The notes beneath the pieces were generated by a model. It searched no databases. It had not been told where the DNA came from and saw only the letters and a list, made by a program, of their open reading frames with translations. From Spisula solida (Eukaryota > Mollusca > Bivalvia > Venerida > Mactridae), in NCBI GenBank assembly GCA_947247005.1, contig OX365952.1:49022722-49086721 (forward strand): a stretch of 64,000 nucleotides of DNA. Reading direction: 5' to 3'. Positions 10,186-20,029 of this stretch are shown one piece after another. Position 1 is the stretch's first letter. Each line of letters opens with the position of its first letter. The translations under genes and the position numbers were made by a program.

Positions 10186-11019
10186 TTGAAGGGTGTTCGA
10201 ACCAGGTATACGAATACCTTGATTAAGGAGATAAGTATGGGTAGAAAATTCTTGGAAAAGGGAATAATTGAGAAGGTACATAGAACAAGTGCTGATGGAA
10301 TTAAACACTACATTCCACACCACGTTGTCATCAGTCCTCAGAAAACTACGACGAAACTTCGTGTAGTAAATGACGCATCAGCCAAAACTAAAGTTGAAAA
10401 TCAAAGTCTAAATGAGTGTTTGTATAGGAGTCCTGTCTTACTTCATGACCAATGTGGCATGATATTGCGATTCAGACTTCATCCCATTGGTATAGTTGCT
10501 GACATTGAGAAGGCCTTCCTACAAGTAGGTTTACAGCAAAGTGAGAGGGACGTAACACTGTTCCTTTGGTTTAAAAACATTGACCAACCTTGGGTAAATG
10601 ATCAAAATATTCAGGAATTCCGTTTCTGTCGTATCCCTTTCGGTATCATTTCCAGTCCGTTTCTACTTGGTGCGGTGATTGAAAGTCACTTAGATTCTTA
10701 CCAAACCGAAATAGCAGAGAAACTCAAAACCGATATATACATGGACAATGTCATAACAGGAACAAAAACTGTTAATGATGCTGTGGATCTTTATCGAGTA
10801 GCAAAGTCAATATTCGATGAAGCTAAGATGAATCTTCGCGAGTTGAAAACTAGTAATACAGAAGTGAACAATGTTATTCCAGATACTGATATCGTCAAGG
10901 AAGAATGTATGAAGGTCACCAAGAAGAATGTTCTAAAACAGGTTGCCTCAGTGTTTGATCCTCTCGGTCTTTTCTCACCTGTTACTCTACGAGTTGAAAG
11001 AGACTATTTCAGACTGTAA
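10186..11019 (+). CDS. BEL/Pao reverse transcriptase fragment
   Basis: 277-codon frame that stays open upstream to the array edge; 10186 (TTG) is only the first start-like codon, so this is the remainder of a polyprotein. It covers the RT fingers and palm: YIPHHVVISP, a LRVVNDAS motif, the first catalytic Asp in VADIEKAF (D106), the RIPFGIISSPF block, then YMDN at residues 185-188 where the family has YxDD. It ends with the VASVFDPLGLFSPVTLR region typical of BEL/Pao between RT and RNase H, then stops 19 bases before the 3' LTR. RNase H and integrase are absent. The Asp-to-Asn change corresponds to a single G-to-A change and probably inactivates the polymerase. The conserved frame suggests recent loss. 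Confidence 0.9.
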   Translation: MKGVRTRYTNTLIKEISMGRKFLEKGIIEKVHRTSADGIKHYIPHHVVISPQKTTTKLRVVNDASAKTKVENQSLNECLYRSPVLLHDQCGMILRFRLHPIGIVADIEKAFLQVGLQQSERDVTLFLWFKNIDQPWVNDQNIQEFRFCRIPFGIISSPFLLGAVIESHLDSYQTEIAEKLKTDIYMDNVITGTKTVNDAVDLYRVAKSIFDEAKMNLRELKTSNTEVNNVIPDTDIVKEECMKVTKKNVLKQVASVFDPLGLFSPVTLRVERDYFRL

Positions 11020-11023
11020 TTTA

Positions 11024-11038
11024 CCTTTGTGGCGGGAA
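11024..11038 (+). other. Putative polypurine tract next to the 3' LTR
   Basis: CCTTTGTGGCGGGAA ends exactly at the 3' LTR. The purine part GGCGGGAA is short for a polypurine tract. The same 15 bases occur again inside the 3' LTR at 11232-11246, which may reflect duplication or the internal deletion event. Confidence 0.4.
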
Positions 11039-11435
11039 TGTCGCGAAGATCGCGAATAGTATCATTATACATGTTGTTAACTTGTTTTTTTACTTTGCTC
11101 CTTATTGTCTTCTTCTTTAGGTTGCTCCTAAATGTGTATATATATGTTCATTGTTCTTCATTGTGACTTTTCTTTGCTCCTGACGTTCCTAACGTCCTAA
11201 TTCTGCCACTGATTTCACATGGTTCATGCTTCCTTTGTGGCGGGAACTTTGGCTATAAAAGCGTTTGTCTCTTATTTTCTCGCTCTTCTTCTTATATCAG
11301 TTGTTATCATGATCCATGTTGGATTGTTTTATGATTTTATACAATAGGAATAAATCATTCGATGTAAATTCAGTGTTAGTTGTTTAAATCGTTATTAATA
11401 AAAATATGGAACATAAAATGGTACAGTTTGCAACA
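11039..11435 (+). repeat. 3' LTR
   Basis: 397 bp, matching the 5' LTR at 392 positions. It is followed directly by the target duplication GGTAC (11436-11440). Confidence 0.95.
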
Positions 11436-11440
11436 GGTAC

Positions 11441-11712
11441 TTTTTTGAACAATTTATGTCAAGAATTGATCAAATGGTGTAATTATAAAAGTCTTGTTAC
11501 AGTGACATCGAATAACGTTCCAATGACGTTTGCGACGTCACACAAAAAGCAACAAATAGGGACTTTACAAAAATAGCTTAACTTTGTTAAAATTCAAGAT
11601 ATTAACAAAATTTCTTTTGCATTTTGGTTCATTAACATTATCCTTTAATACTATGGAAAATCTCAAAATCAATATTTTTGTCAAAATAGCAGGTTTTCCT
11701 GGAGATTGGCTC
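11441..11712. mobile_element. TIR element family H, right part
   Basis: Continuation of the element starting at 6731. The right terminus runs GTCAAAATAGCAGGTTTTCC to GGCTC at 11712. The plus frame at 11584-11790 crosses this boundary and is not considered coding. Confidence 0.7.
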
Positions 11713-12082
11713 GTATATACATATATATCTCAATCCATAATGTTTTCATTAAATATGCATGTACATATAGTGAAACTATATCAGGGATAAAAGTTAAATC
11801 AAATAGATAAGGAGCATACTCTCTCACTTATTAGCCTTTTACAAACATTCAAAGAGTGAAACAGAGATCCAACTGTAACACGGGAACCACGCGGGGTTTT
11901 CTTTTGTAGTCGTGTTTGCATGGGCCTACTATAAATCCACAGTCTCTCACCGTTGCAGATTTGAACCAAAGTGGAAATGTGTTAGTGAGTCAGAGGATCC
12001 GTACATGTTCCAGACTCGCAACATGTTAACGTGAATTGACGTTATAATGAGTGGCATTAGTGAGTACTCTTCTCTTACTATC
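11713..12082. other. Unannotated spacer
   Basis: No supported feature. Confidence 0.45.
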
Positions 12083-12282
12083 TCGCTCGCTTAGTATTAG
12101 AAGTTCGTAAGTAGTTAAAGTACTGACGACCTTATAAGACTCGTGCATCTCAAGACGCTTCTTATGTGGTTATGTTGGCCAAACTGACGTTTAAAAACTT
12201 GTTTCTCCATCAGTAAAAAGTATTTTCAGACAGTTTTTTCTTGTTTTCTCATAATTTTGATGTTGTACCAACGCCTATTATG
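12083..12282. mobile_element. MITE family B, diverged copy 2
   Basis: TCGCTCGCTTAGTATTAGAA at the left corresponds to the family B terminus. The body GTTGGCCAAACTGACGTTTA and TTTTCAGACAGTTTTTTCTT matches the copies at 40850 and 55663. The right terminus has decayed. Confidence 0.65.
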
Positions 12283-12652
12283 TGGATTACTCTCTATGTT
12301 TCCTTGTTTTGTATATTCTGCAGGGTAGTAATTAAGAAGTAATAACAGTTGTTTGACATTCACAATTATAGCACAGTAGTAATTGTAACTCTTTAACAGC
12401 TAAAATTAAATTTGCTGATCTGTTATTTTATATCACTTATCATGTCCGTGATCAACATGGGTGTCTATCATTCATTAAGCGACACATTTTTTTCATTACC
12501 ATTATGTAAACACTGTGAGTACCTCTTTGTAAAGTGCAAATCATTTCAAATACCCGTAAAAAACATTCTGCGAAAACTTTTCATTCTTTGAGATGAGAAT
12601 TCGTGGACTTTTCATATAAAATACTAGGAATTGGTGCTAGGTCTGATATTAT

Positions 12653-12721
12653 GCCTAGGTCCCACTGAACATTATTTGCCTCGGCGATGTACTACATATT
12701 GAAATTAATGAGCTATCAGGA
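12653..12721. mobile_element. MITE family A, truncated copy 3
   Basis: Left terminus GCCTAGGTCCCACTGAAC and the first ~68 bp of the family are present, up to GAGCTATCAGG, then the sequence diverges. It is preceded by TTA as in other copies. Confidence 0.75.
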
Positions 12722-12751
12722 AATAATAAATAATATTGAACAACCCTTCAC

Positions 12752-12840
12752 CACCATTTGAAGTCATTAAAGAGCTATAAAGAATTTAAATTTGAACGTA
12801 AGTTTAAGATTTTCGTAAGTGCTTTGATAAAAGAGTACCC
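12752..12840. mobile_element. MITE family C, truncated copy (right part)
   Basis: Matches the right half of the copy at 15693, including AAAGAATTTAAATTTG, TTTTCGTAAGTGCTTTGATA and the terminus ending GTACCC at 12840. Confidence 0.7.
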
Positions 12841-12889
12841 GGATGGATTTCTAATCAGGTTATTTCTCGTTGGGTTGAACACGCGGAAA

Positions 12890-12972
12890 TTTGCACAGCC
12901 CCGGTCGGGATTCGAACCAGGCACCGCTGGATTGGTATTCTAAATGGCTAATTATTCCACCACCATGCATCC
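12890..12972 (-). repeat. tRNA-derived SINE or tRNA pseudogene, family S3
   Basis: On the minus strand a B-box GGTTCGAATCCCGACC lies inside a tRNA-like segment; the plus strand shows GGGATTCGAACCAGGCACCG, the usual antisense of tRNA sequences. The anticodon arm is not convincing, so it is not called as a functional tRNA. Confidence 0.5.
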
Positions 12973-13567
12973 CAACACGTTATATATGTTGTAATGGTTG
13001 TATTAATTGTTGTAACTTTACAACTAATGATTTATTGTATTTGTTAAGTATTACTTGAAACCCACAATTTAATCCGAACCTATAGTACCTCATATAAAAA
13101 GATCGCTTTGTGAATGGGTGGTGTTCTTTTCCAAACCACGCCCCCACCACTCAAAACTGTAGTTTAACACATATTTGTGATCTACGTCATGATTAAATTT
13201 ATTAATTAACGATTATTCAATACAGTGATGTTCTTAAAAAGCAAGTCGCAACTACCCATAATAATGTTTAACTTTAGACAGACGTAAAGCTGTGGTCCAG
13301 TATAACAGAACTTCAAGGGGATAAGACAAGGCGCACTTTATGAATACATGTAGTTTAGAATTGCCTATAAATATGCTATATAATAATTTATATAGAAATG
13401 AATTAGGAAATAACAAACATGTAGCGGTGCTTTGTTGTGTAATAAAATATACATGCAAGGACGAGTTTGGATGCGTAAAACAACGAGTAAATTCATTTTG
13501 GGACCAGTCATATCTTCTCGCATAATCTAAAACGGTAAGTTCCAACAAATATAACATAAACTACTGA
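12973..13567. other. Unannotated stretch
   Basis: Two overlapping short open frames on opposite strands (13252-13557 and 13340-13525) show no recognisable motif; neither is supported. Confidence 0.4.
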
Positions 13568-13830
13568 ATGCCTGGGCTGTATTCGTCCGTTACGATACCC
13601 TACGAGAGCATCTATTGTTTGCCTGCGCTGTATTTGTACGTTGCGATACCACACTAGAGCAGCTGCTGATTGCCTGTGCTGTATTCGTCTGTTGCGATAC
13701 CACACGAAAGCAGCTACTGATTGCCTGTGCTGTATTCGTATGTTGCGATACCACACGAAAGCAGCTACTAATTGCCTGTGCTGTGTTCGAACGTTGCGAT
13801 ACCTAATGAGAGAAGCTACTCTTCGCTATA
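13568..13830. repeat. 51-bp minisatellite, about five units
   Basis: Units contain TGCCTGTGCTGTATTCGTCT, GTTGCGATACCACACGAAAG and CAGCTACTGA. The flanking units are more diverged. The period is a multiple of three, which explains the overlapping open frames on both strands. Confidence 0.9.
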
Positions 13831-14022
13831 TTCGTATGTAGCGAAACTACACTCGATCTGCGCTCCACCTTTACTCAGCGCGGTAACAAATGTGTCAAAT
13901 ATCGGGTACAAAATATAAACATTATTAACATTAAGCTTGTACATAAATCACATACAACAAAAAGTTGAGTTTCAACCAATAAATAGATGAAAGACTTATG
14001 TTCATTTCAATATTTTATGTAG

Positions 14023-14180
14023 GAAAGATTTACTGTTCAGCAGACGATACCTGGGTTCACAATGCGCCAGGTGCAGACTGTAAATCAGCTATCTTTCTAG
14101 TGTTCACATCTTCAGCCATTGATGGTGTCACTTTGAACAATACAGATGATGCAGGCTTTTACTCCCCTAACTGGGGAATG
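14023..14180 (+). CDS. Candidate internal coding exon, unrecognised protein
   Basis: 158 bp between an acceptor (TATTTTATGTAG, AG at 14021-14022) and a donor ATG|GTAATA. The frame enters after two bases and leaves on a codon boundary. It encodes about 52 residues with protein-like composition, including CSADDTWVHNAPGADCKSAI and a C-terminal AGFYSPNWGM, with two cysteines and two tryptophans. No domain is recognised. It sits between two minisatellites (ending 13830 and starting 14312) that are probably intronic. The frame stays open into the flanks, so the boundaries depend on splice consensus. Confidence 0.4.
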
Positions 14181-14311
14181 GTAATATATCATATACAGAC
14201 TGTTTGAATATTTTATACTTATAAGTTATAACATTCATAGGAATGTCGTTTTTATGTTTACATGTGTACATGTTGGCACCGTCAATATAGGAGAACTAAA
14301 TTCTGGATGCC

Positions 14312-15097
14312 TGTCGTATCTCTATGGGAGTCACACGATAATCGGATACCGGTCGTATCTCTATGGGAGTCACACGATAATCGGATACCGGTCGTATCTC
14401 TATGGGAGTCACACGATAATCGGATACCGGTCCTATCTCTATGCGAGTCACACGATAATCGGATACCGGTCGTATCTCTATGCGAGTCACACGATAATCA
14501 GATACCGGTCGTATCTCTATGGGAGTCACACGATAATCGGATACCGGTCGTATCTCTATGGGAGTCACACGATAATCGGATACCGGTCGTATCTCTATGG
14601 GAGTCACACGATAATCGGATACCGGTCGTATCTCTATGGGAGTCACACGATAATCGGATACCGGTCGTATCTCTATGGGAGTCACACGATAATCGGAAAC
14701 CGGTCGTATCTCTATGGGTGTCACACGATAATCGGATACCGGTCGTATCTCTATGGGAGTCACACGATATTCGGATACCGGTCGTATCTCTATGGGAGTC
14801 ACACGATATTCGGATACCGGTCGTATCTCTATGGGAGTCACACGATAATCGGATACCGGTCGAATCTCTATGGGAGTCACACGATAATCGGAAACCGGTC
14901 GTATCTCTATGGAAGTCACGCGATAATCGGGTACCGGTCGTATCTCTATGGGAGTCACACGATAATCGGATACCGGTCGTATCTCTATGGGAGTCACACG
15001 ATAATCGGATACCGGTCGTATCTCTATGGGAGTCACACGATAATCGGATACCGGTCGTATCTCTATGGGAGTCACACGATAATCGGATACCGGTCGT
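14312..15097. repeat. 39-bp minisatellite, about 20 units
   Basis: Units read GGTCGTATCTCTATGGGAGT then CACACGATAATCGGATACC, with few variants. Because 39 is a multiple of three and the unit has no stop in several frames, it gives long open frames on both strands (up to 302 codons). These are repeat artefacts: they overlap each other, carry no flanking coding context and their starts lie in unique sequence. Confidence 0.95.
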
Positions 15098-15218
15098 GTA
15101 CGTGTGCCGTACCATTTTAAAATGGTCAATTTCATGTGAGATTCTTACAGTCCTTGGACGTTACATATAACGTAAAAATATAACAAAACGCATTACAACA
15201 TCGACAAACACATCGAAA

Positions 15219-15366
15219 CATACACCGTCCTTCAACACACTGTGTTCATACACCGTCCTTCAACACACAGTGTTCATACACCGACCTTTAACACTCACAC
15301 TGTGTTCATACACCGTCCTTCAATACTCACACTGTGTTCATACACCGTCCTTCAACACACACACTG
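15219..15366. repeat. ~30-bp minisatellite, about five units
   Basis: CATACACCGTCCTTCAACAC with ACTGTGTT spacers of variable length, repeating at about 15219, 15247, 15276, 15310 and 15340. Confidence 0.85.
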
Positions 15367-15692
15367 ACAGTGATTTTAAAATGAAGGTAGCAATTAATTA
15401 CATCATATTCAAACAAACAACTTACATAATGTGAGGCTACAAGGCTAAATAATGCCGTTGAAAGCCGACATGTTGCGGAACGCAAAACTTTCTTCGGGGA
15501 ATCGTAAAGACACAAAAGTACCGTATTAAACAAAAAGTTTAAATGCACGCAAGTATTGCGGCAAGACCAAATTAAAGTAAAAATGGGACCCCAGTAAGGG
15601 TATCCTGGATTATAAACCAACTCTCAAATTCTGGTTCCAGTACACAAACAGTATTCATACATTCTCCTTAAACATACAAACAGTGTACATAC

Positions 15693-15932
15693 GGGTACTG
15701 TTTTATCAAAGGACTTACGGAAAACGTAAACTTACGATCAAATTTAAATTCTTTTTTAATTTGTTTACAATTATAAAGTGTGGTAAATGGAGCTGCAATA
15801 CTAATAATGATTCAGTGAATGAACTCCTACAAACCATGTCTGTCACCAATTTGTAGTTGTTAAAGAATTATAAAGAATTCAAATGTGTGCGTAACTTTAA
15901 GATTTTCGTAAGTGCTTTGATAAAACAGTACC
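15693..15932. mobile_element. MITE family C, complete copy
   Basis: Inverted termini GGGTACTGTTTTATCAAAG and CTTTGATAAAACAGTACC, followed inward by ACTTACGGAAAA / TTTTCGTAAGT. The body is AT-rich and non-coding. This copy defines the family found truncated at 3737, 4252 and 12752, with a longer relative at 25585-26066. Confidence 0.8.
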
Positions 15933-17031
15933 ACTGTGTATAATATACCATATAGTCTAATATCACTTAGTTGTATCCCTGTCTGCAGTTATCCAAAGTG
16001 ATTAATGTAATTTGTAATGATTGCTTTCACAATCTGTAGAAAAATGAATAATTTGATTACTTTAACTCGGTGTGGGAGGTCAGCTTGCTTGATCCACGTA
16101 CTTGAAGTGGAGGGGGTTACAAATAAGACTATAAGTACATCAAAACTACCGAAAAATCCAGTGATTTCGGCGAGTGATTCATTTTCGCAATGTACATTCT
16201 CTAATTCATTATTTCTCGAAATATGATAGGTAGATAGTTGTTTCCGAAATATATTGTTGTGTTTATTCCACATTCTATTTTTAGAAAATATTGTATATTT
16301 CGGCAGTCAAATAATTAAAATTGACGCATTTACTTGCACTCGCATGATATTCAAAATGTCAGGTCGATCACATGACCGGACAGTCACCTTTGGTCGATCA
16401 CATGTCAAACGACTTGAGTAATAAAGTAATCTCTCTGGGGGCAATGGGAGTTGAGCATTGTAGAAAAAGATGAGGAACAATAAAGTCCAAATGTCAGACA
16501 CTAGCGACTATTTAAACTCGCTGCTTACCTCAGAATAACAAGTTCGCGAAATTGAATCATCGCGAAAATTTCTGATTTAACTGTAATCACGGTAGGGGTC
16601 TAACATTGTCAAGCCACCTACACTTATTTCTTAGAATGCTAAAACAGAGATAAATCAACGGTGTAAACACACAGAATGAGAGACACCCTGTGATCTCTCC
16701 TTTTATATAACAATAGCTTCGATTACAGTGAAATCACTTTTCTTTATACTCGGATAATGGCAGATTATAAACGTCAACACGAAGCCATATGTGTGCTTAT
16801 AACTTCAAAAGCTTTTCACCCCAATTTATCGAATAAGGACAGCGAATTAATGATAACAATTGGATTAGGTTAATCTATTTGCTGGTTATTTATTTTCTGA
16901 GGGTAAACGATCGAACACCCCACGGAGAGTCGTATTTATCAGAACACATCTATTATTAAAAACCTTGGACGGTTTTCGATATGTAAGCATTACTTTGTTT
17001 TAACATAATGTGTAGATAGATTGTACGCTAG
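15933..17031. other. Unannotated stretch with a duplicated GGTCGATCACATG word
   Basis: No gene supported. GGTCGATCACATG occurs twice 31 bp apart (about 16362 and 16393). Short open frames on both strands overlap at 15989-16273. Confidence 0.35.
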
Positions 17032-17430
17032 ATGGACGGGTTGCTTTGTTCCTATGAGTATTCTTGTGGTCTAGTATTTGGACACACGCTTTGGGATCGA
17101 GTGGTCTTGGGTTCCATCCTCGCTTGTGCAAGCCACCCTACAAAGCTGTGGCTGGTCTCTGATTGTCGGAGTATTTCTTCCAGAAAACTAGTACTGTTGT
17201 GGAGGCATTTACCTTCGTCTAACTTGGTATTTACCAATTGTCTATTTTATTCATCAAATCGAATGGTATATATGTACTTGGCTTATAAAGAAAAAGCTTT
17301 TAGTTCTACTAGCACTCATGGTGCTCGTTTTATGATGCGAACTTTTGTTCGGCCTTTGTTGGCCCATATTTGTTTATCGATATGTCGCATGGTTGAAAAA
17401 ATGAACCCACGTCCTATTGATAGCCATTAA
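17032..17430 (+). other. 132-codon open frame, not identified
   Basis: ATG at 17032 to TAA at 17428-17430, starting MDGLLCSYEYSCGLVFGHTL. It is one of the longest non-repetitive ATG frames here. No motif is recognised, and the opposite strand is also partly open (17052-17237). It may be chance or the remnant of a repeat; I do not call it a gene. Confidence 0.2.
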
Positions 17431-18118
17431 ATTTACAAACGATCGACTTTTGTATTTAGAAAAGGGTTTCAACTTTCTTTTGGACAGTTTACTAGGGCGC
17501 GTGTAATGGTGTCTACAAATCAGATAGGGGTACCCAAACTGCACTTATCTTTGTAATATGCTTAAGAATTGCATGAATAACTCCTTATGATGTGCCAACT
17601 CATAGAGCTACTTGCCTTATTGTTAATCTTCTACCAGTATCAAAACATTATTTGACTTTGGCAACCCTTTTCTATCATACTTTTGTTGCGGTGATTGAAT
17701 AACGTACATGCTGTTTATTTCCAAATTAAATTACACCACTTTATTGGTTATTAAACCATCAAGCAATTGATGAATAAGACATTACATTACCACATTTCAG
17801 CGTACAAGTTAATTTAGATATGGTGTTTGATCCCGCATAAAGAATACAACGATTCTTAAATGGGGCCGAATATGGTCAGAGAAAAGTGACATTTTCCAAA
17901 TCATTTAAGCAATAGTATGTATACACGAGTAGCCTGTTTTAATTGACGTATTGCTACAGCTTGACTGAACGGAGGATTAAGCGTGAGATATCAATTTAAA
18001 GCTAATACAATGATTTAGTTTTGATACACAATTCACAATATTTAAACATTCATTGATACAAGAAGATATAGCAACACTTGCATTCCAATTTAAACACCAC
18101 TTGTATATCTCTTGAAAC
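17431..18118. other. Unannotated AT-rich stretch
   Basis: No supported feature. Confidence 0.4.
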
Positions 18119-18464
18119 TATGGTGCCTGATTTATGCCATGTCGTATTTTCGCTTTTTCGCCACAACAAAGGGAACATGCGAAAATATACGAAACAATGC
18201 CAAAAAGTCGACTTTGTCTTATATGTACATTGTTGCATTTTCGCATTGTTGTGGCGAAAAAGCGAAAATACGACAGATGAAGGGCGACAGTACGACACCA
18301 AAATTGTGTCGTGTTTCCGCCTTACATTTATCGTATCTTTTTTGTTTTAGCTTTGTTTGTGGCGAAAATGTAACAATGCAAAAATGTAACAATGCGAAAA
18401 CACGACATTGTCGCCCTTCATACATCGTATTTTCGCCACAACATGGCATAAATCAGCCACCATA
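18119..18464. mobile_element. Multi-hairpin foldback element
   Basis: Outer termini TATGGTGCCTGATTTATGCC and its near-inverse ending CAGCCACCATA. Inside, a perfect 27-bp inverted repeat pairs 18141-18167 with 18248-18274 (core TTTTCGCTTTTTCGCC), and a second pair links AGATGAAGGGCGACA (about 18275-18289) with TGTCGCCCTTCATACA (about 18408-18423). Several overlapping frames on both strands are products of this symmetry. It is non-coding. Confidence 0.75.
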
Positions 18465-18670
18465 TGAAACAGATGCCGTTATATTGTCAACAACACAAAT
18501 ACATTTGGTCAACAAATTGATACATGTTCACAGATTCCAAGACGCAAGGTTTGAGGTGTGTGTGGATGATTCCAGATTATTACTTACATAATGTTATTAT
18601 CGTTAATTATACACACGAACAACCAAAGTTAAAAACCTCCCAACAAATATGGCATCCTATCATTATCTTA

Positions 18671-18877
18671 TGCCTAGGTCCCACTGAGCATTTTTTTGCC
18701 CCCGCGATGTACTCCCGATTAAAATTTATGAGCTATCAGGACATCGGGAACATGTTCCTCGTGGTCTAGGGGACATGAGACAGTTTGTGACATCGAATGC
18801 ATTGCGATGAATCGGGTGGGCTCTGATTATATCGGGAAAACATCGCCGATGACGAATTCATCAGTGGGACCTAGGCT
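18671..18877. mobile_element. MITE family A, copy 4
   Basis: Termini TGCCTAGGTCCCACTGAG and CAGTGGGACCTAGGCT, flanked by TTA on both sides (18668-18670 and 18878-18880). The interior matches copy 1 in the same orientation. Confidence 0.85.
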
Positions 18878-19390
18878 TTAACAAAATAGTGAATGCCGGG
18901 CTAGTACAGAACACACCATCCCTAGGGGATGGGTTCATGTATCATAAACAAATTTCACGGTTATGTATATAAACAACAATTATTTACGGTATTTGATTAT
19001 TACATAGCATTTAATCAAGAGGTCGATTACATCTAGAATCATACATTTTCCCTACATTACAAAGAATTAAACAAAACAAATTAGTTATTACAGAAACAAT
19101 TATATAAACTGTAAACTGTATAAAATATAATATAAATGAAGTTGAGTATAGTCCTTCAAAACTTATCAAACAATCTATGGTCGACCTGAAATAATCTAGT
19201 GTAGGTCGTGTTACACTATGACGTCATAATAATTATTATGTTAATGTCAGTTTGTTATATAACGACTTATTTAAAAACGTAACATCATATCATGCAACTT
19301 TATTGAACTTAAAATATACAATCGTTACGAAACATATATCGTGTTGAGGAAATAACGTACGTTTAAAGAACATATAAATTAGAATTGATA

Positions 19391-19430
19391 TTAGCCAGTC
19401 TGCAGGAAAACCTGCTATTTTGATATTCCC
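19391..19430. mobile_element. Family H terminal fragment
   Basis: TAGCCAGTCTGCAGGAAAAC followed by CTGCTATTTTGA matches the terminus at 6731; the rest of the element is not evident. Confidence 0.55.
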
Positions 19431-19454
19431 GTTACAAAAAACAAAATTCGAAGA

Positions 19455-20029
19455 TAAATATCAACGAAAATATCCGGGGATGTAATCCCGAAATCGGCAA
19501 TGTGTCACCGAGAGGTTGCCGAACATTCACCGAACATTTAAATATCCCCCGATGGTCCCGACACCTTAGCCATACATCGCTGATCCTGGATGTCTCGGGT
19601 AAAAACATTTTTTGAGGAATTATTCCCGAACATTCACCGTCTTGTACTGAAATATCCCGATGTTATCCTGATGTCACAAGATGTCTCAAGACTCAACTAA
19701 ACTTCCCCGATACATCGAGGAGCTTCCCTGAGACGTCGGGGAACTTGTTTCCGATGCCCCCGAAGTTGCTTATTACCATTGGGATGGCATCCCCGAGGCA
19801 TTGGGACTGATGCATAACGTTGGGAGCATATCGTTAGTTCTCCCGATCTGCCTTCCCGATATCCCGCGATGCCTAAAGATTCCTCCCGATGTCACAAATG
19901 TCTCCGAAATGACTTCCCCGAAGCTTCACCATAACCACCAGGAACCTTCTCCCGACGCATCCAGAATCTCATTAATTTCGATCGGGAGTACATCACCGAG
20001 GCAAAAAATAATGAGTGGGACCTTCGCTT
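19455..20029. repeat. Expanded family A relative made of degenerate CCCGATGT repeats
   Basis: About 575 bp in which words such as CCCGATGT, TCCCCGA and CACCGA recur at irregular 12-25 bp spacing. The right edge GAGTGGGACCTTCGCTT is a mutated family A terminus. The left terminus is not clear. It looks like an internally amplified version of the ~220-bp family A element. The short frames on both strands here are not coding. Confidence 0.6.

Larger units (their letters stand above)
7073..11435 (+). mobile_element. Non-autonomous BEL/Pao-type LTR retrotransposon carrying a minisatellite
   Basis: Complete insertion with two 397-bp LTRs (TG...CA ends), a perfect 5-bp target duplication GGTAC (7068-7072 and 11436-11440), a primer-binding site at 7475 and a reverse-transcriptase fragment at the 3' side. 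The internal region is about 3.57 kb, roughly three quarters of it a ~57-bp tandem array that starts 13 bases after the primer site. Gag, protease, RNase H and integrase are not found, so the element must depend on proteins from a relative. LTR divergence of 5/397 indicates a fairly recent insertion. BEL/Pao assignment rests on the RT sequence. Confidence 0.93.

Noticed and set aside
14254..15170. Long frames of 205-302 codons on both strands
   Set aside because: Products of the 39-bp tandem array, mutually overlapping, with no non-repetitive protein part.
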